64,000 nucleotides of DNA, from positions 2,294,001-2,358,000 of the forward strand of contig CM065886.1 of the NCBI GenBank assembly GCA_033439255.1, in the 5' to 3' direction. Numbering within the stretch: position 1 is the first letter of the stretch; each line of letters opens with the position of its first letter. Positions 21,391 through 33,100 of the stretch are shown in pieces. Source of the stretch: Hericium rajendrae (lineage: Eukaryota > Basidiomycota > Agaricomycetes > Russulales > Hericiaceae). Below the pieces are notes generated by a model, which saw nothing but the letters and a program-made list of their open reading frames with translations, did no database searches and had not been told where the DNA came from. A program made the translations under genes and the position numbers.

Positions 21391-24300
21391 AGTTGAGGGT
21401 ACAGCGGATGTGTGTAATGACTTGTGATGACTATTTTCAGGATCGAGGCAGAAGGGCGTTACGGTCTGTGGGTCGGGTATTTGTTATGAGGGCGTCAAAA
21501 GGCTGGCGTAGACGCTGGTTGCTGTACTGCGCCAACAGTACAGATTGCGCATATGTGTATCAGCGGGCTGTCCTGATGATGACCATGAAACCGTCTTACC
21601 GCAGATCTTGGCTGGCCAAAGCAGCCTCGATGTCCCAAATCCGGCGAAGATAGGCGGGATGATGATAAAGGATGATGGTGGTGATTATATGTCAATACAA
21701 TTTCGATGCCCGTCGGCAACGTCGACCAGACGTAGCTAGTAGCAAGATGAAGAAGTAAGGAGAAGATGAAGGAGAGGATGAAGGATCAGAGGAAACTTAC
21801 AATTACATGATATGTTGTGATGGGAGACCGGTTACCCCGGCCTGTGAATTTCCAAGTCTTCTCATCTTCTCAAGGTAACATCTCGTCCATCGGTCCTTTC
21901 TATATCTTCCCTTCCATCAAGCAAGAACATCACTGTCAGGCTCTGCGTTTACCCGCACAGACTTCAGGCAAGAACATGTGCATCATTTCCCTGGGCGGGT
22001 CGACGTCTTCCCGCTCCATCGCTGCTGACTTCACTACGTAGGACAAATTCTCATTTGCTCTGGCAAGCTCTAAATAAGGAGCTCTCGACGGCTATTCGGG
22101 AGGCGCACCAATTCCATCTGCCGCCTCTTCTCCTGCAGCTGTTGGAAATGGCGAAACCCTAAGACAGGCGGTGCATATGTCGGCGCCAGTACGTTCCGAG
22201 GACCGAAACGCTACAAAGGTGACCCAGAGCGTCCTCGTCTTTGGCGTCAGTGAACTTAACAACTCTATGACCACCCCCTTGTCGTCTCCCCCTGCAGATC
22301 AGAACCCGCGGGACGGACAGGGATCCATGCAAATTTCGTCTGTTGTCACCGTCTTTGCTACTTGATCTGGCTGAAAATGACAGACACGGGCGTACACGGC
22401 CAAGTGGTTCAGACGTCCGTAGGTTGACCGGGACGTTTTTAAAAAAAGTCTACAAGTACGGGTAAACTCAGTCTCACACGCCACCTATCCAGCAAACGGA
22501 TCCCATCAATGTGACGGCTCGAGACAGAGATGACGTCGGCGGCAAGTAAATACTATCCGAGGTTCTATAGCCAAGCAGCCTCAGGATAGAGCTCAGGCCG
22601 TCCTCAGGATGGATTTCGCTTCAGCCGAGGGTTCGCGGTGTGACGTGCCTAAAAAATGATGCTCAGAGCCACCGGCAACGGTGAAAGGTTTCGGAGCCAC
22701 AAATCGCCAGAGACGAAAGCCATGAAAATTTGGTTAAGTCGACTCTACAGTGGGCAGGAAGGCTAAATACGCTGTCATAATACATATCCTTTACGAAATG
22801 TACAAGGTGTTGTAGTTTAGTGGTCTTCATTGTACTTATAGATTTGTTAAGGTCATCGGTTCGGTCCTTTCACTGTGCATAATTTTTGTGGGAAATTTGG
22901 GCTTTTTGTCGCCCGTCCCCATCTCTTCCCTGGATCGATCTCGGCTGCCCGCTTAGGCGGGTTTGTCATGCGTGTGTAGCGAAAGTCAACCTCAGGATGG
23001 ACTCAAACCATCCTACGGACGTCCTCGGCTAATCGCGTAGGTCAGAAGCCGTCTTAGCCGCTCCTGCAACTTCCGTTCAGCCCGCAGATCGCGGGACTTT
23101 TCTGCACTCAGGATCGCGTTCACGCCTTCCTCAGGCCTTATCATTCAGGCCATCCTACGGTCTTCTGAACCACTTGGCCGTGTAGGCGACATAGGCCTGG
23201 CCTGAGTCAGCTCGCATCGGCCCCGGCTGTCGCGGAGTGTTCGAGCTGTGCTGCGCAAGGATGAACGAGGCTCATTGAAATTTTGCCTCCGTCCAGTCCC
23301 GATCGAAAGGATTCTCAGATGCCCGCCCGAGGCAAGCTGAAGCACACAACTGGACGCAATTGATTATCACAGCGAGTTCCATCTTTTTCTCCCTAGTTTC
23401 GCTTAGTCGGACTTACGCCTTGTGCATGATCTACACAGGTCATCGCTGTAATCATGAGCGCGCGCCTGTACAATACCCCCATGTGGTCCAAAACGGGTGT
23501 ATTCACCACCGTTTTGATGTAGAGGCTGATCTGACCGTTCGACTCCAGGATGAACAGCATCGTATGCAGCAGCAAGTCTAGATCACGAACTCTCACCGAT
23601 AGGTCTGCTTCACATAGGCTCGGGCATGCTCGGGCACGGTTTCTGCATACGAAGTCCTCTTTCGCATCTGGCTGTGGGTATCGAAATTGACATGCAGCAG
23701 ATTTAGAGATCAAACTGGCTTGATGCAAATGACAGATGGATCTTCTATCACTGGAGAAGACATGGACTGCCATCGCTCGTCAATACGCACACGCAGGGTC
23801 GCTGCACGTACTAACAGCCTCCCCTGGAGTCCAAACACGTACTCATCGAAGTGGGATGCATCGACATGCTGATCTGACAGGGACGTATATCTGCCGAAGA
23901 TCATTCTGTTCATCAAACCTGGCAGCTCCTGGAGGGTTTTCCGGTATGATAGCCATTCTTCATCGCCATCTGACGCACGCAGCGATCTACGTCAATTAAT
24001 TTACCGAGGCTGCAGCGATCGCGGACTCTGCAGGACATGTGTGTCTTCGGTGTTGTCAGGACTTGTCATTGTCGGCGATATGGTATACAAGTCGACTGAC
24101 GGACGTACTGTGGAGGTGTCTATCGGCTGCAAAGCTTACCTGACGAATGACAACAGGATCGGGAAAGACGAGTGGAGGCCAGGCCTGGATCTCGCGCATG
24201 TCGGAATAGCAACTGAATGATGCGTCTAGTCACCGCCTAGTACGACAGAGACTGAAGACAGGCCTCGCCTCGGTCTTGGGGAATGTGCGTAGTTGCAGAT

Positions 24301-24480
24301 CTCCATTCTTCGCGAAGTTTGAATTGATACGGCTTTCCCATGCATTAGGGGACCGAGAGAGATCGTTGAAATCGCTAAAAGCAAGTAATTGCTACGGTAA
24401 TTTTGCGCAGGACATAAGGCAGGCGCTCATTGAGCGCACTAGATTCAGTAAACGCCCGTCATGTTGTGTTGCGCGCTAAC
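21391..24480. other. repeat-rich intergenic region
   Basis: No gene is supported. It includes the promoter side of the G-alpha gene and a 792-bp TIR element (22393-23184). From 23185 to 24480 only short, low-quality frames are seen. Recurrent CCTCAGGATGG-like motifs cluster between 22570 and 23130, inside the element. Confidence 0.45.
22393..23184. mobile_element. non-autonomous DNA transposon with TIRs and GGCG flanks
   Basis: Imperfect terminal inverted repeats bound a 792-bp unit. The left end starts TACACGGCCAAGTGGTTCAG (22393) and the right end carries its reverse complement, ending CTTGGCCGTGTA at 23184. The similarity continues for about 30 bp (GTCCGTAGG versus GACCGTAGG). The bases flanking both ends are GGCG (22389-22392 and 23185-23188), consistent with a 4-bp target-site duplication. 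The interior has no transposase frame but has internal repeats of CCTCAGGAT. The superfamily is uncertain; 4-bp duplications occur in Sola and some Academ-like elements. Near-perfect ends suggest a fairly young insertion. Confidence 0.65.
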
Positions 24481-24846
24481 ACTTGACTAGTGCCATCGCG
24501 TCACCACCATTTATAATAATGTCGCCTTCAAAGTTCGACGGGTCCGATGTGCGTTGCTTTCCAGTCTCCTATGGACCTGTGCTGCAGTCGCTCGTCATTC
24601 TACATCCAGGAAGAGCACGATTGGTCGGCCGTCTGTGCGATGCCGGCTGGCTGAAAGGAACATCGCGGTGGAGATGACTTATAGTCCTCTTTGAATTGGT
24701 AATCCATATCCACGCAAGGGTCAATGGTGCTCTATGCTTTGGGTACTGGGATGTGGGACGTCATGTTAGAGATTCCCTGTGCCTTTTGCTGACCATTGAG
24801 TGCATTGTCCTTCATAATGACACCCTCTGGTTTAACACAGAACTAA

Positions 24847-25074
24847 TTGCTTGGCTTCAGGCATCTCCTCTCCATCAATCAATGCTTCGGCCCATTAAGC
24901 GATACGTCGCGGGTATTATGGGTTATGATCCTCGCCATGAAGTCTATTCCAGTTCTTTCGAGCGTATGTTATCTCTCCTCCACAATCTTGGGCCATGTCG
25001 TACCTATACCTGGCCTGCAATGTGAGTTTATACCTACCGTCGAATCACTACTCTCTCACAATTATTTCCCCTAA
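24847..25074 (+). pseudogene. decayed F-box/LRR gene remnant
   Basis: The conceptual peptide VMILAMKSIPVLSSV, followed by CYLSSTILGHVVPIPGLQ, aligns with the intact gene at 46537-48474 (MILAIKSVPALSCA, then YRLSSPAFDHVAAMPGLR). The same LRR-region segment thus survives here on the plus strand. Flanking sequence from about 24480 to 25600 has short frames in shifting phases and no complete gene, so this is an old broken copy. Its full extent cannot be set by eye. Confidence 0.55.
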
Positions 25075-26552
25075 AGATTTGGTCGTTAATTTACCGCTAT
25101 CCAGCCGAAGCATTACACCATTCGCTTCAGGTTCAAGTCTGACGATCGCAAAAGCCGAACCCAGTATTGGTACCACTCAATGGGTCATTGCGTTCCAGAG
25201 GACCATCAAGTTGCATTAAACCCTGTGGCATAGCGAAGCACGAATTTGACCTGGTTGACGCCATGGGTGGTGGTGCCGTGGCAAGGGACTTCAATATGTG
25301 GACTTTGGCTCGATCTGTGCTCTTGTGTTGTGCACGCACGCTTCATACCATATGCACGAGTCCAACACGCCTCTGCGATTTCCTCCTGATCATTCAACCG
25401 GTTGTTCTGTTGGATGTGTCCGTCAGGGTCTGCCTTTCAATGTTACCTAAGGTCCGAACCCGGCCGCAAGACATTCTCCATCTGTTATTCCCCAATTTGA
25501 CGCGCCATACAAACGTTATCTCCCCCCTGCTTCATTCAGCTGCTTTACCCTCCCTTTCCATCGGCTGATGGTGCTGGCATCGTTCACATATTCGATTGAA
25601 TGTGTTGTTGACGTTCGAGGGGCACTGCTCTATCCCACACCATCCGCTTTCCATGACCGGCATAATTTCCGATCGGTCTCTCTTTGAAGTTATCGTGGCA
25701 TCCGATATGTAGCTTGAAAAGGCAAACGTCGTTCAACCTTGATTGCTATCACGGACACTTGTCGTCTTCCTTGATCCCCCTCGAAACACAATCCCTAGCC
25801 GCGGACACAATCCTACAGTAAGCCCTCGGTGGCCCTGTCGAGATTATCTAGTTCGACTTGTAATGGAGCGCAGTGCCCCCGATTTCTGCGTCTCTACCGT
25901 CAGCTGTACTCACATTCTGGTCCAATAACTCGCCGGATTCGCATGGGTTTTCACGCCATTGACTGCATCTGATTCCGACGCCATTCTCCATAGCCTTGCT
26001 CGATTCCCTCGATGATGATCCAAGCCTGTATTGCCTGTAAGCCACACGACCCCGTCAGTTATTTGTTCGCTCACACAATCCGGATACCGCGCTTCACCAT
26101 GTTGAGTCAACATCTCCTGCTATACCTTCGGGCTTGACTCGAGTCGGTAATATCTCCCATAACGAAAGTCCCCTGATGGACAGATTGTCTTACAGATTAT
26201 TGCATTGAGTCAACAGCAATCATTCAAGCCATGCATGTGAAGCTGCAGTCTCCGCCGGACAAGTCGGCGACCTAACTAGTAAACGATGTATCATTGCAAG
26301 CTCTCATCGTGTCCAAATTCCGAACTCGCGTGTTCGTCTTGTCTTTGCCTCTTCTTGAATATCCTCAATCACTTGTCACCCGTTTAACTATGGATCGGTG
26401 AACTTCAGCCCGCTAAAGCAATCGGACATCCTCATCTTACGACCTGATTGTATACAACTGGTGGTCTGATATGGCGAATTTTTCCGTTGCACATCATGGG
26501 GCTAAGGATTTTGGTCGTTATATTACAGGACTACTTTTGGTCTCCTGTGCTT
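25075..26552. other. spacer with probable F-box debris
   Basis: Short frames on both strands, none with a start, domain or consistent splice signals. The first few hundred bases probably continue the decayed F-box copy. No RNA gene or clean repeat is recognised. Confidence 0.35.
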
Positions 26553-28596
26553 TTAATCCCATCCGAAAATCTCATCTTGATCGCTCGGTTTCTCGACAAC
26601 AGCCTCAATCTGGTCTCTCGGTTCATCGTCAACCACCTTATCTTCGTCCCAGCCCACTAGCTCTACCACTGACACAACCCCATCCGAAGATAGCACTTCC
26701 AAATCTTTGAAACATCTGTATTTGCGACGTGATTGGCTGGTATCCACGTAAAGTGCATGTACGGGCACCCCAAACGTCCGGCGGAGGGAGAGCTGCTGGA
26801 CCAATGAGTTGATTGTCTCCTTCAGATTCCCCCCATCGACCGCGGTGAAAGTTTCGGCCTTTATATTCAATGTTTCTAGCTCAGGAAGGAAGAGGCGAGT
26901 GCCTTCGACTACCGTCGTGAGAGGCTCTAGACTGATGATGTCCCTTGTCAGCGCTGTGAAAACCACATCCCGCACATAGGACGCGCTTGTTATGTTCAAC
27001 GAGAGCATGCGGACTCTATCGCATCGGCCAAGGATATTCAGCCATGCCGAGGACAGCATATCCTCAGTGGCGATGGTACTATCAGGGGTCTGTGCTGATG
27101 TCAAGTCAAGGTCTTCCACTTCGTATAGTGGCAAAATGTTGCAAAGAGTCGCCAAGAACTGTGGAGAGCGTGCATAGCTGTAATGCGAGTGATTCAGAGA
27201 GAGATGAATAACCGGTATATAAAGGGCCTCGGATGTTTCATCACCGCCGTACCAGACCTTCACATCTGCTGTAGCGTCCCCCGAGATCTGCGCGGCTCGT
27301 ATAGGTCGTCCTCCTAGGATTTGGTGGACGTGTTTCGTCAGGGCAGGGACTATGTCATCGAGCCATTCCGGCTCCACATTATAGCTGGACGATAAGCCGA
27401 CCTTCAATCGGGAGAGCGCAACGCAATGCAAACGATCAAGCAAATGCCCACAACTGGAAGCCTGGTCGTCAATGGAGAGGATTCGAAGGTTTGGCAGGTC
27501 AACTGGGGGATAGTGAGTGGAGGACGGTGGGATGTCAGGAAGGCAGTCTATGAGCCTGAGAAGCTCGAGCGCGGGCATTCTCGTGAGGCAATGGAAGAAA
27601 TTTTCAAAGCTGCCTTCGATCGCAGATGTACGGCCTTCACGGAAGTCCATTTCCATGTGGGTTATATGGCTACCCCATAACGTAGACGTCCACGGCAGTG
27701 CGAGCCCACGCAACGAGAGGCGGCGGAGCATAGGGCACTGGCCACCGAACAAGTCCGCAGGCAGCCAGTATGCAGAACCAGGGATAACGCCATAGCTGTC
27801 GCTATCGCTATCGTCATAATACTCCTCGTTCAAGCTCCCTTGGGAAAGGAAAAGTGATTCCAGGATGGGAGCCGGAGCCTGCAGTACCTGCGATCCTTTG
27901 ATTGCGGGTTGTATGGTTTCCCAGCCACCGCGTCCTAGCAAGACAAGGTGCCGAAGTTGGGACGCAGCATGGATGGGCATATCAGGAAAGTCGCTTTCAT
28001 GTAGAAGTCCTCGTACGAGAAGCAACGGCGCTGACTGGGCTCTAGAAATCATTTCCTGGCACCACTTTTTGCTGGTGGCATATGTGATGTTTGCCCAGAG
28101 AGCAGGGGTTTGCAGAGCAACGTCTCGCCAACGACGGCACGTATGCGTGAATACAAATTGGTGCTGGCTTTTCGAAGATGTCCCATTTTCGGAGAATACA
28201 TCTTCAGACGACAGTCCGCGGACTTTATCCCAATCCGTGTCCAAATCGAAGGGCGGAATGGGGACTGTCTGCGTGAACATGAAGATACGAGCCAGAACCT
28301 CTGGCGGCAGTCGGTTCACTGGGGATAGATGATTGCGCTGGGATCGAAATGATGTGATGAGGCCCTCCAGGGTCTCCAAATCCTTATCCATGACTCGCTG
28401 TGCTTCGGCCAAAGATGACGGGTCAAGCGACTGGGCCCTATCATGGCAGCTCGAAAAATGCGCAGCCAGGACGTCCTGCCAATTTCGTGCGTCTGCGATT
28501 CTGCGATATAGACATCTAGGTCAGGATCGATGCAGAAGGAGCACCCAAAGAGAAGAACCTGTCGTTATCGTCTGGCTTCGAGCCATCTAACGCCAT
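26553..28596 (-). CDS. F-box/LRR-like protein (intact duplicate copy)
   Basis: Two exons: 28596-28559 (MALDGSKPDDND) and 28500-26553, joined across a 58-nt intron in phase, 661 aa. The N-terminal region has coiled-coil-like helices (QRVMDKDLETLEGLITSFRS), then the F-box-like motif HLSPVNRLPPEVLARIFMF (about residues 71-89) and the usual basidiomycete continuation CRRWRDVALQTPALWANI. The rest has spaced leucines (LRHLVLLG, LRRLSLRGLALPW, LELLRLIDCLPDI, LNIKAETFTAV) as in leucine-rich repeats. F-box proteins join the SCF ubiquitin ligase through Skp1 and choose substrates by the repeat region; the substrate is unknown. Its relative at 50.4-51.5 kb is broken. The upstream neighbour is the LENG1-like gene, and both belong to the inverted duplication. 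Confidence 0.82.
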
Positions 28597-29045
28597 GATA
28601 GAAGAAAATTCGGATGAGTTGCTGAGCTGCTGGTATTGCGCGAGAGGGCAGTGAAAGGCATAAAATGTCTTCAGGGTTTGGGCTTTGACCCGCGGAATTC
28701 GAAGGGTCGGATCGATCCTTTTCCAAAGCGCCTGGGATATCCGAAAACAGGCCGCTGACACGTGAACGATCGTCACGATGGGAGGGCTCGATTACGGTCA
28801 TAACATGAGGCCTCAGTCAGTTGTGCGCTGACTGCGAAGCCTAAAACGGGGTCGAACTGGGTACGTCCAAGGAGCATGCAAGGAGGGAGAAATAGTCCTT
28901 TACGCGTGGCGATTCTTACACAGCCATGATAAGATGATATACATGAACGAACGTCGTGTTCACTGCTAGGATTATGAAAACTGGCTGAAAGACAGAGTAA
29001 ATCTTAACGAGCTCGTACAAGCATTATAATCACACACCAAGGTAA
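28597..29045. other. short spacer inside the duplicated unit
   Basis: Spacer between the LENG1-like 3' end and the F-box 5' end (449 bp), presumably holding the F-box promoter. Near the LENG1 stop the minus strand reads CTTGGTGTGTGAT, a string also found after the stop of the second LENG1 copy (about 49931), so the duplication covers at least part of it. Confidence 0.45.
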
Positions 29046-30134
29046 TTACCACCTGGCCCCTCGCCTATCATCTCTTCCGCGCCCAGCATCTTCATTCCAG
29101 CCTCGATCCTTCCATCCTCTCCGATCCCTTTCTCCTCCCCAATCTCGATCTCTGTGCCTGTGCGCAGCCTCCACCTCGTCTGGATTGAAAACATCTCGGT
29201 AGGACCCTCCATGGACAGTGCTCGGCGTTGCAGTGACACTGCCTTCTATCTCCCGCTTCTTACGGGCGATAAGTGCCTGCGCCCGAGCGCGCTCAGACGA
29301 TTCGCGAGAAAGGCGCGCCGACAAATTCGGGTTTCCAGAGACTGATGGCGGTTTCGAGCTCGAGTTCGAGCGACGATCTCGAGAAGAAATTGATGGCTTG
29401 GCTATGTGCGCTGGGATTGCAGCGATCGGATCCGCAATTGATTTCCGAGCAAGATCACGTATCCTGGAGGAGGCGAGGTAAGTTAATATGCATGACAGGT
29501 GTGAAAATAAATTCAGACATACCTCCGTTGTTCCTCTTTCCGTCGGTCCTCATCCTTATCTGAATCTCCTTGACGTGAGGAGTACCATGGCTTCAAATCT
29601 TTCTTCGTAGGAGCAAGTGGTACACCTTTCTCGGTCTCAGCAACGGGAGCCGCTTTCTTCGAAGTACGGACAGAAAGAGCGACAGATTGCTGTGTAGTGT
29701 CAGCTAGACAGCAAGAAATGGGGATCGCGGCATAACCCACCTGCTCAATGTCCTCGAAAAGATTGATATGTCTATTTCCTCCCGACGTGAGAGAAGAGGT
29801 GGATGGAAGTGGCAGGACGCTTGCACTAGCACTGGTGCTTGCGCTAGGCCCGGCAGCCTCGGGCGATTCACCCGTCTGATCCTCGACACCTGCCCGCTGG
29901 CGCAGTGCAACTATACGTGCTTCTGAGTCCTATGTATTCATTAGCCTGAACCACAATCAATAAAGCAAAAGAGACGCATGGCAGAATGATGATGATACAT
30001 ACGGCAAGCAATGCGCGGTCTTCCTCCTGGGCTTCCTTCATTCGAGCCTCTTCTTCATCACGTCTAACTCGTGCAATATTGTCTTGTCTGTATGGATGAT
30101 ACGACTTGTGATGTGCGATGTTTAGCTTGCCCAT
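29046..30134 (-). CDS. LENG1/CIR N-terminal (Cir_N) domain protein, copy A
   Basis: Four exons in phase (30134-30003, 29929-29741, 29689-29523, 29463-29046) give 301 aa. The N-terminus MGKLNIAHHKSYHPYRQDNI, followed by ARVRRDEEEAR, is the Cir_N domain found in CIR co-repressor and in LENG1-family nuclear proteins. The middle is Ser/Ala-rich (ASTSASASVLPLPSTSS), with INLFEDIEQ and a conserved LKPWYSSRQ. The C-terminus is charged and Arg-rich: REIEGSVTATPS, FNPDEVEAAHRHRDRDW and an RG/RD-rich tail ending RRGARW. Proteins of this type are linked to splicing or transcription complexes; the precise role is unknown. A nearly identical second copy lies at 48828-49926 in inverted orientation. Confidence 0.85.
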
Positions 30135-33100
30135 GGTGAACAGAAAGCCTTGATCGCGGTGAAGTCAAAGGCAAGGAACAGTTTGGTATAGTAAGCGCCC
30201 ATAAGTGAGTTAACTTACATAAGACATTTTATTACGTAAGCACTCGACCGAGCCTCCCCGCCCCTGGCGAGTGCGAATAGTATTGCGGGACCCTCGGTGA
30301 CATATTCACGCATCCGTTCTGCGATCTCAGACGTTCAAAGCGCATATGTGAGTACATACATCAAAGTGCTGCTGGCATTTCATCTTCGTGAAGAGTGGCA
30401 TGAACATATGTCATCCACACTGGACGACTCAAATACGTCAGGACAACACTCCCTCAGGATAGCGCTCGTTTCTTATAAGTTTCAGCGGTGGGAGTCTTCC
30501 TAATTGCATTACAGATCTAGCTCATCCTTCACAGGCAGACACCGTATCTCCAGGGCGCAGCTCTATGAGCCAAATATACTATGGTTCATGGAAGTCTGGA
30601 GACCGCGACAAGCCGAAAGTTAAGGGTTCTGACAGTGGAGATAAAGATCTCGCCCGCCCTTAGCGCGGGACAACAAAACCCGAACAGGGAGAGAAGAACT
30701 ACAATCCATGACTGCGGGCCATGAATGCCGTGGTGGCGTAATTTGGGAAGAAGTCGACAAGGTTTCTTCCATATCGTCTGCTTCGTGGGCGCATGGGTCA
30801 CGACGCGATCACTGCTGTCGGAGCTGCCAATTGAACGGACATGGCAGATGCGAGCTCTTCGGTAACACTCAAGGTGTCGTCGTTTAATCAGCGGGGATGC
30901 TGGACCTGCATTCCCTATGTCAACTTAATTGCGGCCTCGGGTAGCGGTCTTGCGAACGAGATCACCGAGCGCGACATCTTGACAGTGCTGTTGTCGAGCA
31001 AATAATGTCAGATCAGGTAAATACTATTGGTCAGCGCCTTTTTGCAGTGCAGAATTAACCAAAAACATCTGATGTCTATCATATATAGGGCGCCCAAAGT
31101 CAACGATATCTGTTGGAATGTGAAAGTGCATCGCGCACTGCATGTTTCCGGAAATCGTAAGGCATCTGATCAGAAATCGATTCGGAAGCAGGACTAGCGC
31201 GACAATACTCGCTCTCTCTCGGGAACATGTCAAAAGAGGACGACCTTTGGTGTTCCATTCTTGGAAAGAAGGTTCCTGGAATTAATGGAATCAGTAGAGT
31301 CAATCCACGATCAGTTTCTAGGCAAGACGAGCGGTCACAGGCGATGAGCAGTCGCATCGAGTCGGAATACCCGATCTCATAGTCTCCACGCCTCTTAGTG
31401 GATATCACCCCTCCATCGCCGAGAATTTCCATATGCATCCATGCCAACCACTGTCCAGTGTGGACCTCGGACTGGCCATCGACTGTCGAAGGCCTGAAGA
31501 AGCAATTGCAAAATAACAAGATCAGTCGTGAACTCAGCCTATCAAATGTATTCGAAGGAGAACATTGCGAAGATCGCGCACATGCCCTGCCTGATAATCT
31601 CGAAGTTGCTGCTCCAAGTTGTTGTTCCTTTTGTGTCAAGCTTTTTCCCGCTTGGGATCTCGAGAAGCCCACGAACTCCGCTTCGGGACGACTAAACTCT
31701 CGCGCACGACACGTCCTCGGGTATCGAAGGGCCCTCACCACATACCCACGGCCAGCTATTCTCACAACGAGTCCCTTGTTTTATGAAAAGTCGTCTAAGA
31801 CTGCAACGCCGCAGCTTCTTGGGCGGTCGAAGCTGCGATCAGCCTATACGCAGCCACCGAGTACCACGGAGCTCGTTGCCCGAGCTCCGCCTTCGCTGGC
31901 AACTACTATCTATGGCGAGGATGACGGCTTCGTTGTTGCTGTGATATCGGCTGTGTCCAACTGTGTCCTTTTTCCATCAGATCCCGGGAGAAGATCTATG
32001 TTGAGAGAACCTTAGGGTCCAGAGAGAACACCATGAACGGAAAGTGTTTCCTGTGATGAAGGCGACCGAACCGCTCAGATGGAATGGTACGGTCGTCATA
32101 CGGTTCGGTCTCATCGAACTGATGGCGTTCGAGCGGGATTGTTCCAGCTGAAAGAAGATCAAAATGATTGGGCAGACGTCCGAGGGAAAAACGTACCAAG
32201 AAGGGATGATGTTTCCTGCAAGATCATGTAGAAAGCTCAGGCCTGAGCTTTGGCTCAGGTGTGTACCACAAACCATGCAATCAGACACTGCTGATATTGC
32301 CGGGGGAAACTTTATGACATGACGAACAAGCAGTTTTTGATGGATTTGTGGGAGTTTCAGGTGAAGCAGCGCCGGACACCACACAATACACATGGACCCG
32401 CATGGACCTGCGCCGACCGTCTCAATTAATTACGAAGTTTAGGTTCTGAAGCCTCGTCAACAGTGAGTACGCAACGTCGTATTCAGCCATAGATAGACAG
32501 CCGACAGGAGTCGCCAACGGCGATATCAACATCGTAACAAGTATATTAAGCGAGTTTTGCCATAATTCATAACTGGTTCAAGGTCCGCTGTGGATCAAAA
32601 GACAACGATGGCGACGTCGAATGCATTGCGACAGCTGATTTTTTGAAGCAGAAGTCGATAGCGCAATTTGTTACAAGGTTACAGTATGTTGTCTGTCAAT
32701 TCATCATGTAACGACTTCTGACTTCTGACCGCTATAACTCTCGGAATAATCTCCACGGACTTTCTTATTTCATCAAACAACGCGAACAACATGCCCTGTC
32801 TAACCTATGTCAATGGGGACCGCAATGACATGGCATCAACATGGTACCTGCTTCTGTACAGACCATACGGAGCTTATGCAGAGCTCGAATGTGAGTTCAT
32901 TCATGATGCAGTGCATTAACTTGTCATCAGCCGGATCTGCTTATCGATACGTGAACGTCAGTTCCAGCTCAGGCAGAAGTCCTCAACCAGCCCGGCCCTC
33001 TCTTGTCGCGACATCTGTACGAGCGGAGAGCCTTCGGGACTTGTGATCACAGGGTCATGGAGCATCGCGCTTGAGCTCGAGGCGGCAGGGCAGACCACAA

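Noticed and set aside
22805-22885. tRNA or tRNA-derived SINE suggested by TAGTTTAGTGGTC and GGTTCGGTCC
   Set aside because: Box spacing is plausible, but the T-stem and acceptor stem do not pair; it also lies inside a TIR element.
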